Of a stretch of 64,000 bases of DNA, positions 25,931 to 34,316 are shown one piece after another. Source of the DNA: UBA168 sp011055275 (GTDB lineage: Archaea; Thermoproteota; Thermoprotei_A; Marsarchaeales; UBA168); assembly GCA_046635845.1 (NCBI GenBank), contig JAQQXN010000001.1; one strand, given 5' to 3'. Made by a program: the position numbers and the translations under genes. The notes under the pieces are model-generated. The model was not told the DNA's origin. It searched no databases and saw nothing but the letters and a program-made list of their open reading frames with translations. Within the stretch, counting starts at the first letter, position 1, and each line of letters starts with the position of its first letter.

Positions 25931-25976
25931 AGCGTTCAAAGGCACAACTTTTTATCTTCGTGGGGTTGAGTTTCTT

Positions 25977-26393
25977 ATGGCTGACGAGGCGGTGATCCTG
26001 AAGGAGGGGACCAAGCAACTGGCCGAGAAGGCTGGCGGATTACTGTTCGTCGTCGCTCTTCTCTCTTTTTTTGCGGTATACCCCTTGGGCCTCTCCTCCG
26101 CTTCTGCGCCTTGGTACACGATCGCGGCCACCCTTGCGGCTGGTGGAGCTTGCTCTTATGCCTTCGCTCTATCCCCGCTTGCTCGTGACCGCTTCGTTTT
26201 GACCAAAAGCGCGCTTTACGTTGGGCGCGCTAGGGTGGATGTCTCTAATGTGGATGGTGTGTCTCAACGCGGAGCTCACCTGGTCCTCGTGAAGACAAAA
26301 GACGGGCGTCTCATAAGAATATCGGTTGGTAACCCTATCCGCTTCATTGACGCGCTTAACGGCGTGAGCGCCAATAAAAGTAGGCCCGCTTAA
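25977..26393 (+). CDS. Small membrane protein with PH-like (DUF304-type) domain
   Basis: 138 residues: two hydrophobic helices (about 25-45 and 52-70), then a soluble beta-rich segment (RFVLTKSALYVGRARVDVSNVDGVSQRG and LVLVKTKDGRLIRISVGNP) resembling bacterial PH (bPH2/DUF304) domains. ATG 25977 has TATA-like actttttatc (25947-25956) 26 nt upstream; the frame is open earlier into the permease gene. Function unknown; such proteins sit in the membrane with the PH-like part in the cytosol. Confidence 0.65.
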   Translation: MADEAVILKEGTKQLAEKAGGLLFVVALLSFFAVYPLGLSSASAPWYTIAATLAAGGACSYAFALSPLARDRFVLTKSALYVGRARVDVSNVDGVSQRGAHLVLVKTKDGRLIRISVGNPIRFIDALNGVSANKSRPA

Positions 26394-26497
26394 GCTAGAA
26401 ACGGGCGCATGGCAGACGTTTACCCGTCTTGATGGCCAGTGCCCGCTTTGCACTATTGCGCATGAACACCTATTTATGAGGACTTTTGACGTTATGT

Positions 26498-26520
26498 CGA
26501 AGAGCTCGGCAAGCTCTTCG
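26498..26520 (+). other. Perfect 9-bp hairpin downstream of a TATA-like box
   Basis: CGAAGAGCT-cggca-AGCTCTTCG forms a 9-bp stem with a 5-nt loop. A TATA-like ctatttatg (26470-26478) lies about 25 nt upstream of the stem, so transcription would start near its 5' side. It may be the start of a small RNA or part of a 26-codon ORF (ATG 26494 to TAG 26574). The function is not known. Confidence 0.3.
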
Positions 26521-26614
26521 CGGGTCGCGAGAGGCGCCGTGGCAAGAGGTTTACCTTTCGCAGTTTGCGCATAGCATGATGGTAAATCATTAATAGGAAG
26601 CTCGTAAGGGGCAT

Positions 26615-28387
26615 ATGGACGCGCGCGAGTACTGGGACAGGGTCAAGGGTTGCTGGATAGGCAAAAGTGCCGGTGGCACGCTGGGTATGCCCTTTGAGGG
26701 CAAGAGGGAAGTCAATCACGTCAGCTTTTACACGCAAGGCTTTGGTGAGCCAGCGCCAAACGATGACCTCGACCTCCAGCTTGTATGGCTTAAGGTGCTT
26801 GAAGAGAACGGCGTAAGCGTCGATTCGGTTACGCTTGCCTCTTACTGGCTAGACTACATCATAGTTGATTGGAACGAATACGGGGTGGCCAGGGATAACA
26901 TCAGAAAGGGAATCATGCCGCCCATGTCTGGAAAGTTCAGAAACGGGTGGCAACACAGTAATGGAGGATGGATAAGGTCTGAGATATGGGGAAGCGTTTT
27001 CGCTGGAATGCCTCAAGTGGCCGCCCAATACGGTCTTATGGACGCAGGCGTTGATCACGGGGATGGCGAGGGGGCTTACGCGGAAGCGTTCACGGCCTTC
27101 ATGGACAGCATGGCCTACTTTGAGGGCGACGTAAAAAAACTCATAAGGGATGCGCTTGTCATCCTTCCCCAGCAAAGCGGGGTAAGAAAGGCCGTTAACG
27201 CGGCGCTCGACTCATATGAGCGTGGGCTTTCATGGCTGGAGGCAAGGGACAACGTCATAGCCGCATCTGAGGAGACGGGATGGTTCCAAGCGCCCAGGAA
27301 CCTGGGATACGTGGCCATAGGTCTCCTTTACGGAGAGGGTGACTTCGGCAAAACCGTGTGCACGGCCGTAAACTGCGGAGATGACACCGATTGCACGGGG
27401 GCAACCGCGGGAGCCATCATGGGCATAATCAAGGGGGAGAAGGGCATACCCAACGATTGGAAGTCCTACATAGGAGAGGAAATAAAGACCGTTGCCATAG
27501 GGGGATTTCAACCGCCAAAGACCATAACCGAACTGACCAACCGCACGGTGGCGATTGGGCTTTACGCTCACTCGCTTCACGGGTTAGCAGACGTTTCACG
27601 TGGTGAGATATATCCCTCGCCTGTCAGCGCTAGCCCACCGTCTGTTGATGCTAGGCGTGTTGAGCTGCGCCAACGTGGCCTATCGTTTGCGCTTAACTTT
27701 AGGGGCGGAATTGAGGCGCCGCCCAATTCCTCGCTCGGCTTTGACCTCATCGTAGGGAACAGTTCAAAAAGGGCCGTCAGCTTTTCGCTGAAAGGCGAAG
27801 GGCTTGACTTTGAAAAAAGCGCGCTAAGGGTTGAGAGCGGACAGCAGGGTACGGTGCGGGTAAGAGCTGACGTGACGAAGTACGGCTTTAATAGGTACGG
27901 CATAACGGTAACCACAGACGACGGGTGTTACTGCGTACCGTTTGCTCTTTTCGGCACGCTTACGCCTTCGGGAATGAGCGATCGCGCTTCAAGTAACATC
28001 GCCGTTGAGTACAAGGATGCGCTTGCGATAGACGAACAAGGAAGACCCGCTGGAGGAGTTATTCACGCAATAGTCACGGATGATCCGTCCCGGACGTTCC
28101 ACTTTAACTCTTCCCCTCCACCTCACGAGGTCACCATATCTTTCCCTAGCGAAAAAACGGCATCGGAGGTGGTCATCAACTTTACGTCAAGGGGAAGACC
28201 CGTTGATTTCAGCGGCTACGTGCTAAAGGATAACGCGTGGGAAAAGATCTTTGAAGAGCACAATTACGCAGATCCCATAGGATACAGGAAGCTATTTTCT
28301 CCGATCAGGATCAGCGCCTTCAAGCTTGTGATATACAGGGTTGAAGGTGGAAACGCCGCCGAGCTTAGCCAGATAGAGATATACTAG
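26615..28387 (+). CDS. ADP-ribosylglycohydrolase-family protein with C-terminal beta-sandwich
   Basis: 590 residues. The N-terminal 330 or so are an ARH/DraG fold: GCWIGKSAGGTLGMPFEG, PNDDLDLQLVWL (metal Asp) and NCGDDTDCTGATAGAIMGIIKG (second metal cluster). The C-terminal half is beta-rich and ends FKLVIYRVEGGNAAELSQIEIY, the closing motif of F5/8 type C (galactose-binding-like) domains. That arrangement suggests a glycoside or sugar-conjugate substrate rather than ADP-ribosyl-protein. ATG is supported by TATA-like attaataggaag near 26589. No signal peptide. Lies beside an oxidoreductase of sugar type. Confidence 0.78.
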   Translation: MDAREYWDRVKGCWIGKSAGGTLGMPFEGKREVNHVSFYTQGFGEPAPNDDLDLQLVWLKVLEENGVSVDSVTLASYWLDYIIVDWNEYGVARDNIRKGIMPPMSGKFRNGWQHSNGGWIRSEIWGSVFAGMPQVAAQYGLMDAGVDHGDGEGAYAEAFTAFMDSMAYFEGDVKKLIRDALVILPQQSGVRKAVNAALDSYERGLSWLEARDNVIAASEETGWFQAPRNLGYVAIGLLYGEGDFGKTVCTAVNCGDDTDCTGATAGAIMGIIKGEKGIPNDWKSYIGEEIKTVAIGGFQPPKTITELTNRTVAIGLYAHSLHGLADVSRGEIYPSPVSASPPSVDARRVELRQRGLSFALNFRGGIEAPPNSSLGFDLIVGNSSKRAVSFSLKGEGLDFEKSALRVESGQQGTVRVRADVTKYGFNRYGITVTTDDGCYCVPFALFGTLTPSGMSDRASSNIAVEYKDALAIDEQGRPAGGVIHAIVTDDPSRTFHFNSSPPPHEVTISFPSEKTASEVVINFTSRGRPVDFSGYVLKDNAWEKIFEEHNYADPIGYRKLFSPIRISAFKLVIYRVEGGNAAELSQIEIY

Positions 28388-28750
28388 CATTTGAAGCGGC
28401 CCGATAAGCGAACAAGCACCGTTATGCGCGGGGATGGCTCTCGCGCTTGAACTTTGAAACGGCGCAACGCTCCAAAAGCGCTAGCCTTTCCTCCGAAGCC
28501 CCTTTGTGTGGCCCCTCAAAGGGGGCTCCACGGGGGAACCCAAAGCGCTTGGGAAAGCGACCGCGCTGGGCTCGTGGCAGCCCCTCCTAAACCGGTCTTT
28601 CCCATCAAAAGCGATGGGCCAAAGAAGGAGAGGGCCTCGTCGTTCAGGTTTGAGCAGTACGCCAGCCGTGCCTTTTGCGACTGCCGCAGGGAACGGGCGC
28701 CCATGTTCGGCCCTCTTAAAATGTATATATATCGATTTTGAGTATTAGTT
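28388..28750. other. 363-bp intergenic region
   Basis: Holds short GC-rich inverted segments (e.g. around 28510-28545) and, at its right end, the strong TATA box tgtatatatatcg (28721-28733) for the next gene. Small open frames here show no family features and I do not call them. No tRNA is seen. Confidence 0.5.
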
Positions 28751-29863
28751 ATGGTAATCAAAGTAGCGCTTCTTGGGCATGGCTTTATAGCGAAAGCCCA
28801 TGTTCGTGGATTTATTAGCGCAACCGAGCTCTATGGCGCCGAAAAGCCCGCGCTAGAGGTTGTGTATGGGCGGAGAACGGACGCGCTCTCGGACTTTGCA
28901 TCAAGGTTTGGGTTTAACACATATACCACTGATCTTGAAAAAGCTTTAAGTCAGGGTGACCTCGTTGATAACTGCTTGCCCAATCACCTTCACGCGCCGG
29001 TCGCGATTCAGGCCGTTGAGAGAGGGAAGCACGTCCTGCTAGAAAAGCCCATGGCGGTTTCCGTCGAGCAGGCCGAGGAGCTCGTTTCTGTCGCAAGGAG
29101 GCAAGGGGTCAAGGCATCGGTAGGTTTCAACTACAGGTTTTTACCCGCGATTTCGCTTGCAAAGCGGCTTATTTCTGAGGGGAGATTGGGAATCGTTCAC
29201 ACGTTTAGAGCTGCTTACTTGCAGAGTTATCTCGCCGATCCCAACACGGTGGTTGCTGAGTCCGGTACCCTGATCGGATGGAGGCAAAAGAAGGAGCTTG
29301 CCGGAAGCGGGTCATTGGGCGATCTTGGTTCGCATGCCATAGACCTTGCGCGTTACCTGATAGGAGATATATCTCATGTTGTATCGCAAGAAAAGATCCT
29401 CTATCCGGAAAGGCCAACTGGAAGCGGCGAGAAAATAAAGATAGAGGTGGATGACGCTTTCATGGCGCTTGTGAAATTTGCCCAGGGAGCCTTCGGCTCC
29501 ATAGAGGCCTCGAGGATAGCCCCTGGCATGAAAAACCAGCTCAGGGTAGAGGTTCATGGAAACAGAGGAAGCATAAGGTTTAACTTAGAAAGGCCAAGCG
29601 AACTGGAGGTCTACTTAGAAGAGGAAGGCGACGCCAAGGGCTTTCGCGACGTCATAGTCGACGATCCTAACTGGTGGCCGCCTGGCCACGTGCTGGGCTG
29701 GGAGCACTCGGTGGCGATCGAGGTCTCTCATTTCCTGAAGGCGGTTCAAGAAGACGCCCCGATTTACCCAGCCGCGACCTTCGAGGATGGCCTAGCGGTA
29801 CAGAAGGTCTTAGATGCCATAGACAGGTCTGCGCGCAGCGGCAGGTGGGAGAGCATAAGCTAA
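28751..29863 (+). CDS. Gfo/Idh/MocA-family NAD(P)-dependent oxidoreductase
   Basis: 370 residues: Rossmann domain (ALLGHGFIAKAHVRGF, then LEKPMAVSVEQAEELV with the catalytic Lys of EKP) and a C-terminal alpha/beta domain with GSGSLGDLGSHAIDLARYLIG carrying the Asp and His typical of inositol or glucose dehydrogenases. It oxidises a hydroxyl of a sugar, sugar alcohol or inositol. A TATA box tgtatatata lies 26 nt before the ATG. Could provide the IolG step if an inositol-like route exists; this is inference. Confidence 0.83.
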   Translation: MVIKVALLGHGFIAKAHVRGFISATELYGAEKPALEVVYGRRTDALSDFASRFGFNTYTTDLEKALSQGDLVDNCLPNHLHAPVAIQAVERGKHVLLEKPMAVSVEQAEELVSVARRQGVKASVGFNYRFLPAISLAKRLISEGRLGIVHTFRAAYLQSYLADPNTVVAESGTLIGWRQKKELAGSGSLGDLGSHAIDLARYLIGDISHVVSQEKILYPERPTGSGEKIKIEVDDAFMALVKFAQGAFGSIEASRIAPGMKNQLRVEVHGNRGSIRFNLERPSELEVYLEEEGDAKGFRDVIVDDPNWWPPGHVLGWEHSVAIEVSHFLKAVQEDAPIYPAATFEDGLAVQKVLDAIDRSARSGRWESIS

Positions 29864-29910
29864 GCCCTCAAGCTGAGTAAGGGCTGTGTTGAGGTGATGT
29901 CGCCGGATAG

Positions 29911-30153
29911 TCAAAGGCGTCGATGGCTGTGGTTCTTCAAGATGAGCACGACGCCGAAAGCGGCGATTATCGCCGAAAAAGCTGCGGCGTAGACATAAAG
30001 AGTGAGCAGGGAGATGTAGGTCGAGCGATTGATGAATGGGTTTAAGCGATCCCTTCCCATTACAGCCGCTATCTGCCCTACGCTCATGGTGAGGCTCGTT
30101 GCCCCCACAACAAGAAGAATAAAGCCAATTATCTCGTTGGTCCCGGAATCCAC
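29911..30153 (-). CDS. Small two-helix membrane protein of unknown function
   Basis: 80 residues from GTG 30153, with two hydrophobic helices (about 7-31 and 45-72). TATA-like CCGTTTAAGTC (rc of 30173-30183) lies 26 nt upstream, which supports a real leaderless gene despite its size. I do not recognise a family. It is convergent with the oxidoreductase gene. Confidence 0.55.
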   Translation of the reverse strand: MDSGTNEIIGFILLVVGATSLTMSVGQIAAVMGRDRLNPFINRSTYISLLTLYVYAAAFSAIIAAFGVVLILKNHSHRRL

Positions 30154-30401
30154 GGGTTAACAATCCGAGATGACTTAAACGGGTAGCTGCGGGCGGAAAC
30201 CCATTGCCGCGCAAGGAAGCCGTTCACGGCACTTAAGGGGATTTTCACTTTATCGGTAGAGATCCATCCCTTAGGTGGTTTAAGCAGCGTCAAAAATACC
30301 GGCACCTTCCCTGGCTTCTGAAAATGGCGCCTAATGCTCTCTCGATGGGCATGATGCAAAAATAGCGCAAGGTTTTTAAATAGGCTTTTCATAACGTCAA
30401 G

Positions 30402-30476
30402 ATGTCATTTAAAGACTTGCGGCAGCAACGCCAATATCTGCGATCGGTTTGGTTGGAGCCAACAACGATGCTTTAG
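30402..30476 (+). CDS. Possible 24-residue leader ORF before the aromatic operon
   Basis: ATG 30402 to TAG 30476 encodes a 24-residue peptide (MSFKDLRQQRQYLRS, then VWLEPTTML) containing one Phe, one Tyr and one Trp. A strong TATA-like tttttaaata (30373-30382) sits 26 nt upstream, the distance used by the leaderless genes in this window. The rest of 30154-30540 holds the divergent promoter of the small membrane gene, a TATA-like tactttaacc (30496-30505) and the GAGGTG Shine-Dalgarno of the next gene. It may be a regulatory leader, a remnant, or chance. Confidence 0.35.
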   Translation: MSFKDLRQQRQYLRSVWLEPTTML

Positions 30477-30540
30477 GTTTATCGCGCTGCCAAGGTACTT
30501 TAACCCCGTGTGGGGGATCGCGCCCCGAGGTGCTGTTCTT

Positions 30541-31497
30541 ATGATTAACGATATCAGGGCGCGCATAGATGAGCTGGATCGTCAGCTCGTAGACCTGCTT
30601 GCCGAGAGAATGCGCCTTTCCCTTCAGCTCGGTATCGAGAAGTCTAAGCTAGACATGGCTATCGTTGATGGCGCGCGGGAACGCGCGGTACGCCAGCTCT
30701 GGAAGGAGATGTTCTCGAAAAACGGGCTCTCCCCATCGCTTGCGGATGGCATGCTTGACGCGCTGCTTAGGGAGTCCAGGCACCTCCAGCTAAGGGCCAG
30801 AAAACCCGCGGACGTCATGATAGTTGGCGAGGGAAGGATGGGAAGCCTCCTTCAACGGTGCCTTGCGGATGCAGGTAACAGGGTTGCCAAGGTAAGCGCC
30901 GAGGGAGCCGCTAACGCCTATGCAGGCCAAGAATTTGTGGTGTTGGCCGTACCTCCCGAGGCCCAGTTAGACATGAGCTTTGCAAGAGGAGCCATAGTTA
31001 TGGACATTGCTTCATCAAAATCCCTCATATTTCGTAGGCTGGAGAGGCAGTCGGAGAAGTTGGGCTTCCGCTACGTAAGTACTCATCCCCTATTCGGCGC
31101 GGTTGAAGATCCCTTCGAAGAAACGGTAGTTGTGATTCCCTCGAGGACAAGCGGCGAGGGGCTTACAAGTGTCAAGGATCTGTGGCGGAGCGCCGGGTTC
31201 AGGGTCGTCGTTAGTTCAGTTGAGGAACACGAAAGGGCCATGTCTGCCGTTCAAGTGATGGTTCATGCTCACTTGCTCTCGCTTATGTCCTCGCTTAACC
31301 AGTTCGCTCAGATCAATGGGATTGATCCATATCGTTATGAGACGAGGACACTCAGAAGGCTCAGGCCAATACTCGATGATCTTTCGAAAAATGAGCGCGT
31401 GGTGCGGGAAATAAGGGAACAGAACTCATATGCAAAGGAAGCTCTGGCGCTTTCCAGGAAGGCTTTCAACCGTGTCGCAGGAGGTGAGCTCGCTTGA
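30541..31497 (+). CDS. tyrA: Chorismate mutase-prephenate dehydrogenase fusion
   Basis: 318 residues. Residues 1-85 are an AroQ-type chorismate mutase (IRARIDELDRQLVDLLAERMRLSLQLG, with the conserved Arg and Lys); from about 92 a TyrA dehydrogenase follows (VMIVGEGRMGSLLQRCLADAG; STHPLFGA with the catalytic His; then the helical C-terminus). It converts chorismate via prephenate to hydroxyphenylpyruvate. Shine-Dalgarno GAGGTG (30527-30532) decides ATG 30541; the TATA-like box at 30496-30505 gives a short leader. It heads the aro operon. Confidence 0.85.
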   Translation: MINDIRARIDELDRQLVDLLAERMRLSLQLGIEKSKLDMAIVDGARERAVRQLWKEMFSKNGLSPSLADGMLDALLRESRHLQLRARKPADVMIVGEGRMGSLLQRCLADAGNRVAKVSAEGAANAYAGQEFVVLAVPPEAQLDMSFARGAIVMDIASSKSLIFRRLERQSEKLGFRYVSTHPLFGAVEDPFEETVVVIPSRTSGEGLTSVKDLWRSAGFRVVVSSVEEHERAMSAVQVMVHAHLLSLMSSLNQFAQINGIDPYRYETRTLRRLRPILDDLSKNERVVREIREQNSYAKEALALSRKAFNRVAGGELA

Positions 31498-32639
31498 TGA
31501 TATACTTCCTCAGCGAGGAGGCGCCTTTTAGGGACGCCATTTCAAGGTCGTCGGCATCATACGTCATGGTTAACATATACGGCAGAAGGGTGGCGCTAGC
31601 ATGGCCCGACGAGATGGCACCGCGTCCAGTGAAAGGTGGGACATTCATGAGCATAAGAAGACCGTATGTGCTTTCGTCCAGGGACTTTAAGCCGGATGAC
31701 ACGGTGGTTGACGTCGGAGGAGTTAGCGTCGGGCCTGGGAAGCTGACCGTGGCCGCAGGGCCATGTTCAGTAGAGGATGGGGATGAGCTTTTGGAGCTTG
31801 GGGTCTCGCTCAGGCGCGCTGGCGCTGACATGCTTCGCGGAGGTGCCTTCAAGCCAAGGACCAGTCCCTACAGTTTCCTGGGGCTCGGAGAGGAGGGCCT
31901 GCGCGCCCTCGCGAGGGCAAGGGAAGAGCTGGGGCTACCTGTGGTGAGCGAGGTCCTAGACGCGGCGAGCCTACCGCTTTACAAAGACATAGACTTGATG
32001 CAGGTTGGAACCAGAAACGCGCAGAACTTTCCGCTTCTTCAGGCCCTTGGCGACTTCAACAAGCCGGTTCTGCTCAAGAGAGGCATGAGCAACACGGTTG
32101 AGGAGTGGCTTGCCGCCTCCGAGTACGTGCTCTCGCGGGGAAACGGAAGCGTCGTGCTCTGCGAAAGGGGAATAAGGGCTCCTGGTACGCCAACGCGCTT
32201 TTCACTGGACGTGGGAGCCATACCAAAGGTCAGGCGGCTAAGTCATCTTCCGATCTGCGCTGATCCAAGCCATTCCGCCGGTGACAGAGATCTTGTGGAA
32301 CCTCTTGCTCTGGCGGCGGTGGCAGCGGGGGCAAACATGTTGCTCGTTGAGGTGCATCCGCACCCGGAAACGGCGTTAAGCGACGGCGATCAGCAGATAA
32401 CTCCGGACGCCTTCGCCCTTATGATGAAGAAGGCGAGGGCGCTCTGGGAACTAGTTAACCGCACGGAGGTGAAGGAGAGAGATGAGTTGGAAGGGCGAGT
32501 ACGAAACCGCTTGCGGAAAGACGTCGGTGGCGGTAGGACAGGGCGCGCTGGACCTGTTGAGCTCGTTGCGGGGAAGGAAGGCGGTGGTATCTCCTTCAGT
32601 CCTCGAGGACGAGGCCATCGAGCTATCGCGCGGGCTTAA
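31497..32639 (+). CDS. aroG: DAHP synthase (type I beta, ACT/FBD-like N-terminus)
   Basis: N-terminal ferredoxin-like domain (to about 65), then the KDO8P-synthase-like barrel: VAAGPCSVED, MLRGGAFKPRTSPYSFLGLG, QVGTRNAQNFPLL, VLLKRGMSNTVEEWLAASEY, CERGIR, CADPSHSAGDR and VEVHPHPETALSDGDQQ. It condenses PEP and erythrose 4-phosphate, the latter from the transketolase route. GGAGGTGAG at 31480-31488 is a strong Shine-Dalgarno; TTG 31494 is an alternative start. The barrel should end near WELVNRTEVKE, but the frame runs 158 nt into aroB with an unrelated tail of about 50 residues. Confidence 0.87.
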   Translation: MIYFLSEEAPFRDAISRSSASYVMVNIYGRRVALAWPDEMAPRPVKGGTFMSIRRPYVLSSRDFKPDDTVVDVGGVSVGPGKLTVAAGPCSVEDGDELLELGVSLRRAGADMLRGGAFKPRTSPYSFLGLGEEGLRALARAREELGLPVVSEVLDAASLPLYKDIDLMQVGTRNAQNFPLLQALGDFNKPVLLKRGMSNTVEEWLAASEYVLSRGNGSVVLCERGIRAPGTPTRFSLDVGAIPKVRRLSHLPICADPSHSAGDRDLVEPLALAAVAAGANMLLVEVHPHPETALSDGDQQITPDAFALMMKKARALWELVNRTEVKERDELEGRVRNRLRKDVGGGRTGRAGPVELVAGKEGGGISFSPRGRGHRAIARA

Positions 32640-33555
32640 CGCAGGGCTTTACCTGCTTCCCGATGGCGAGCGCGCGAAGAGCCCGAGGGAGGTAACCTCC
32701 CTGCTTAGGTGGCTTTACGGCATTGGCATGACTAGGAAAGACTGGATCATAGCGTTTGGAGGCGGAACGGTAAGCGACGTGGCTGGCTTTGCTTCATCCA
32801 TATACATGAGGGGGACTATGTTTGCAACCGCCCCAACGACTCTTCTGGCTGCGGTTGACGCCTCGTTGGGTGGAAAAAATGCCGTGAACTTTGCCGGTGT
32901 CAAGAACCTAATAGGCACCATAAGGCAACCCTCCCTTGTTGCCGTTGACGTGGGTCTTCTGAGGAAGCTTCCGGATCTGGAGCTGAGGAACGGCATGGCT
33001 GAGGTGATAAAGTACGCCATTTCTCTAGATGGGCACCTCTTCCGCTACCTTGAAGAGAAAAAAGCTGAAGTGCTCTCGAAGGGCAGGGCACTGGATGAGA
33101 TCATAATCAGGAGTATCGACATCAAGATGCGCGTGGTCGCACGGGATGAGCTTGACCTCACGGGAACAAGGGCAGTGCTCAACGTTGGGCACACTTTTGC
33201 GCACGCGCTGGAGGCGGGAAGTTCTTTCTCTCTCCCGCATGGCTTAGCGGTGGCAGCTGGCATCTCCATGGAGTGCTCGCTGGGCAATAGGCTTGGAATA
33301 ACCTCCGAGGCCGCAGTGCATGGGGCGCGCTCGCTGCTTCGCGGCTACGGTCTGCCGCAAGGTTTCAACGACTTGGCTAGCCTATTGAAGCGCTTCAGCC
33401 TGTCAGCAGCTCTCAGGGCAATGGCCACGGACAAGAAGCTTGGGAGTGATGGAATGGCAATCGTTCCCTTCGTCACAGAGATAGGCAGATGGAGGCCCGT
33501 GGAGCTGTCGCTTGACGAGCTTAGATCGGCGTTTCGGGAGGCGGTTCGGTCGTGA
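32482..33555 (+). CDS. aroB: 3-dehydroquinate synthase
   Basis: 357 residues. FGGGTVSDVAGFASSIYMRG (NAD site), APTTLLAAVDASLGGKNAVNF, MAEVIKYAIS, and the Zn ligands in NVGHTFAHALE and LPHGLAVAAGISME. It converts DAHP to 3-dehydroquinate. Start ATG 32482 has GGTGAAGGAGAG just upstream as Shine-Dalgarno. It overlaps the DAHP synthase frame by 158 nt and aroE by 4 nt (GTGA). Confidence 0.93.
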   Translation: MSWKGEYETACGKTSVAVGQGALDLLSSLRGRKAVVSPSVLEDEAIELSRGLNAGLYLLPDGERAKSPREVTSLLRWLYGIGMTRKDWIIAFGGGTVSDVAGFASSIYMRGTMFATAPTTLLAAVDASLGGKNAVNFAGVKNLIGTIRQPSLVAVDVGLLRKLPDLELRNGMAEVIKYAISLDGHLFRYLEEKKAEVLSKGRALDEIIIRSIDIKMRVVARDELDLTGTRAVLNVGHTFAHALEAGSSFSLPHGLAVAAGISMECSLGNRLGITSEAAVHGARSLLRGYGLPQGFNDLASLLKRFSLSAALRAMATDKKLGSDGMAIVPFVTEIGRWRPVELSLDELRSAFREAVRS

Positions 33556-34316
33556 CGCTGCGCTTTGCGCTTATAGGGGAGGACCTTTCCCGCTCTCCCT
33601 CCAAGGCCATTCACACGTACGTCTTCGAGAAGCTGGGCTTTAGCGCCGATTACGAGCTGTTGCCCGTTCGCAGGGATGAAGCGAAGAAAAAGATCCCTCA
33701 CCTGCTCGCGGAGCTTGACGGTCTCAACGTGACAACTCCGTACAAGGAGGACGTGGCCATGATGCTTGTGGAAAGTGGATGCCTGAGCGAGGAGGCAAGA
33801 AAGGCCATGTCTGTCAACACGATATGTCGCGGAAAGGGATACAGCACGGACTACGTGGCCGTAAAGAGAGTTCTAGAGCACCTACAGCGCAAAGTAGGGC
33901 AAAGTTGCCTTCTCGTGGGCGCCGGAGGGGCCGCAAGGGCCGCATCACTGGCGCTTGGCGAGCTCGGTTTCACCGTTGAAGTATTGAACAGGAGCGAGCA
34001 CAGGGCCAAGCGGTTGGTTGATGACATGCGTGCGCTGGGCTTTGACTTCTTCATGTGGGACGGAGAGCGCGATGCGGACCTCGTGGTAAACGCCATCCCA
34101 CCTGAGCCGCAGCTGAAATTCAGGCCAAAGGCGTACCTCGACTTCTCGTATTTGAGAAGGGCAGAAATGGGAAGCGAGATCAACGTTGGAGGAGATGAGA
34201 TACTCGTCCTTCAGGCGCTTGAGGCAGATGCCATATGGTTTGGGGACGAGGTCCGTAACGTGGATGAGAAAGAGGTGCTGGAGGTTGCCAGGCAGTTCAT
34301 TTGGAAAGGCGATTAA
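33552..34316 (+). CDS. aroE: Shikimate dehydrogenase
   Basis: 254 residues. ALIGEDLSRSPSKAIHTYVF is the substrate Ser pair, LNVTTPYKEDV carries the catalytic Lys, STDYVAVKRVL the catalytic Asp, and LLVGAGGAARAASLALGELG the NADPH Rossmann loop. It reduces 3-dehydroshikimate. GTG start overlaps the aroB stop by 4 nt. Its last 32 nt are shared with aroC. Confidence 0.92.
   Translation: MTLRFALIGEDLSRSPSKAIHTYVFEKLGFSADYELLPVRRDEAKKKIPHLLAELDGLNVTTPYKEDVAMMLVESGCLSEEARKAMSVNTICRGKGYSTDYVAVKRVLEHLQRKVGQSCLLVGAGGAARAASLALGELGFTVEVLNRSEHRAKRLVDDMRALGFDFFMWDGERDADLVVNAIPPEPQLKFRPKAYLDFSYLRRAEMGSEINVGGDEILVLQALEADAIWFGDEVRNVDEKEVLEVARQFIWKGD

Noticed and set aside
28454..28748. Overlapping short frames on both strands of the 28.4-28.7 kb gap.
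   Set aside because: Several frames are open at once, as expected of GC-rich non-coding DNA; none has promoter or family support.
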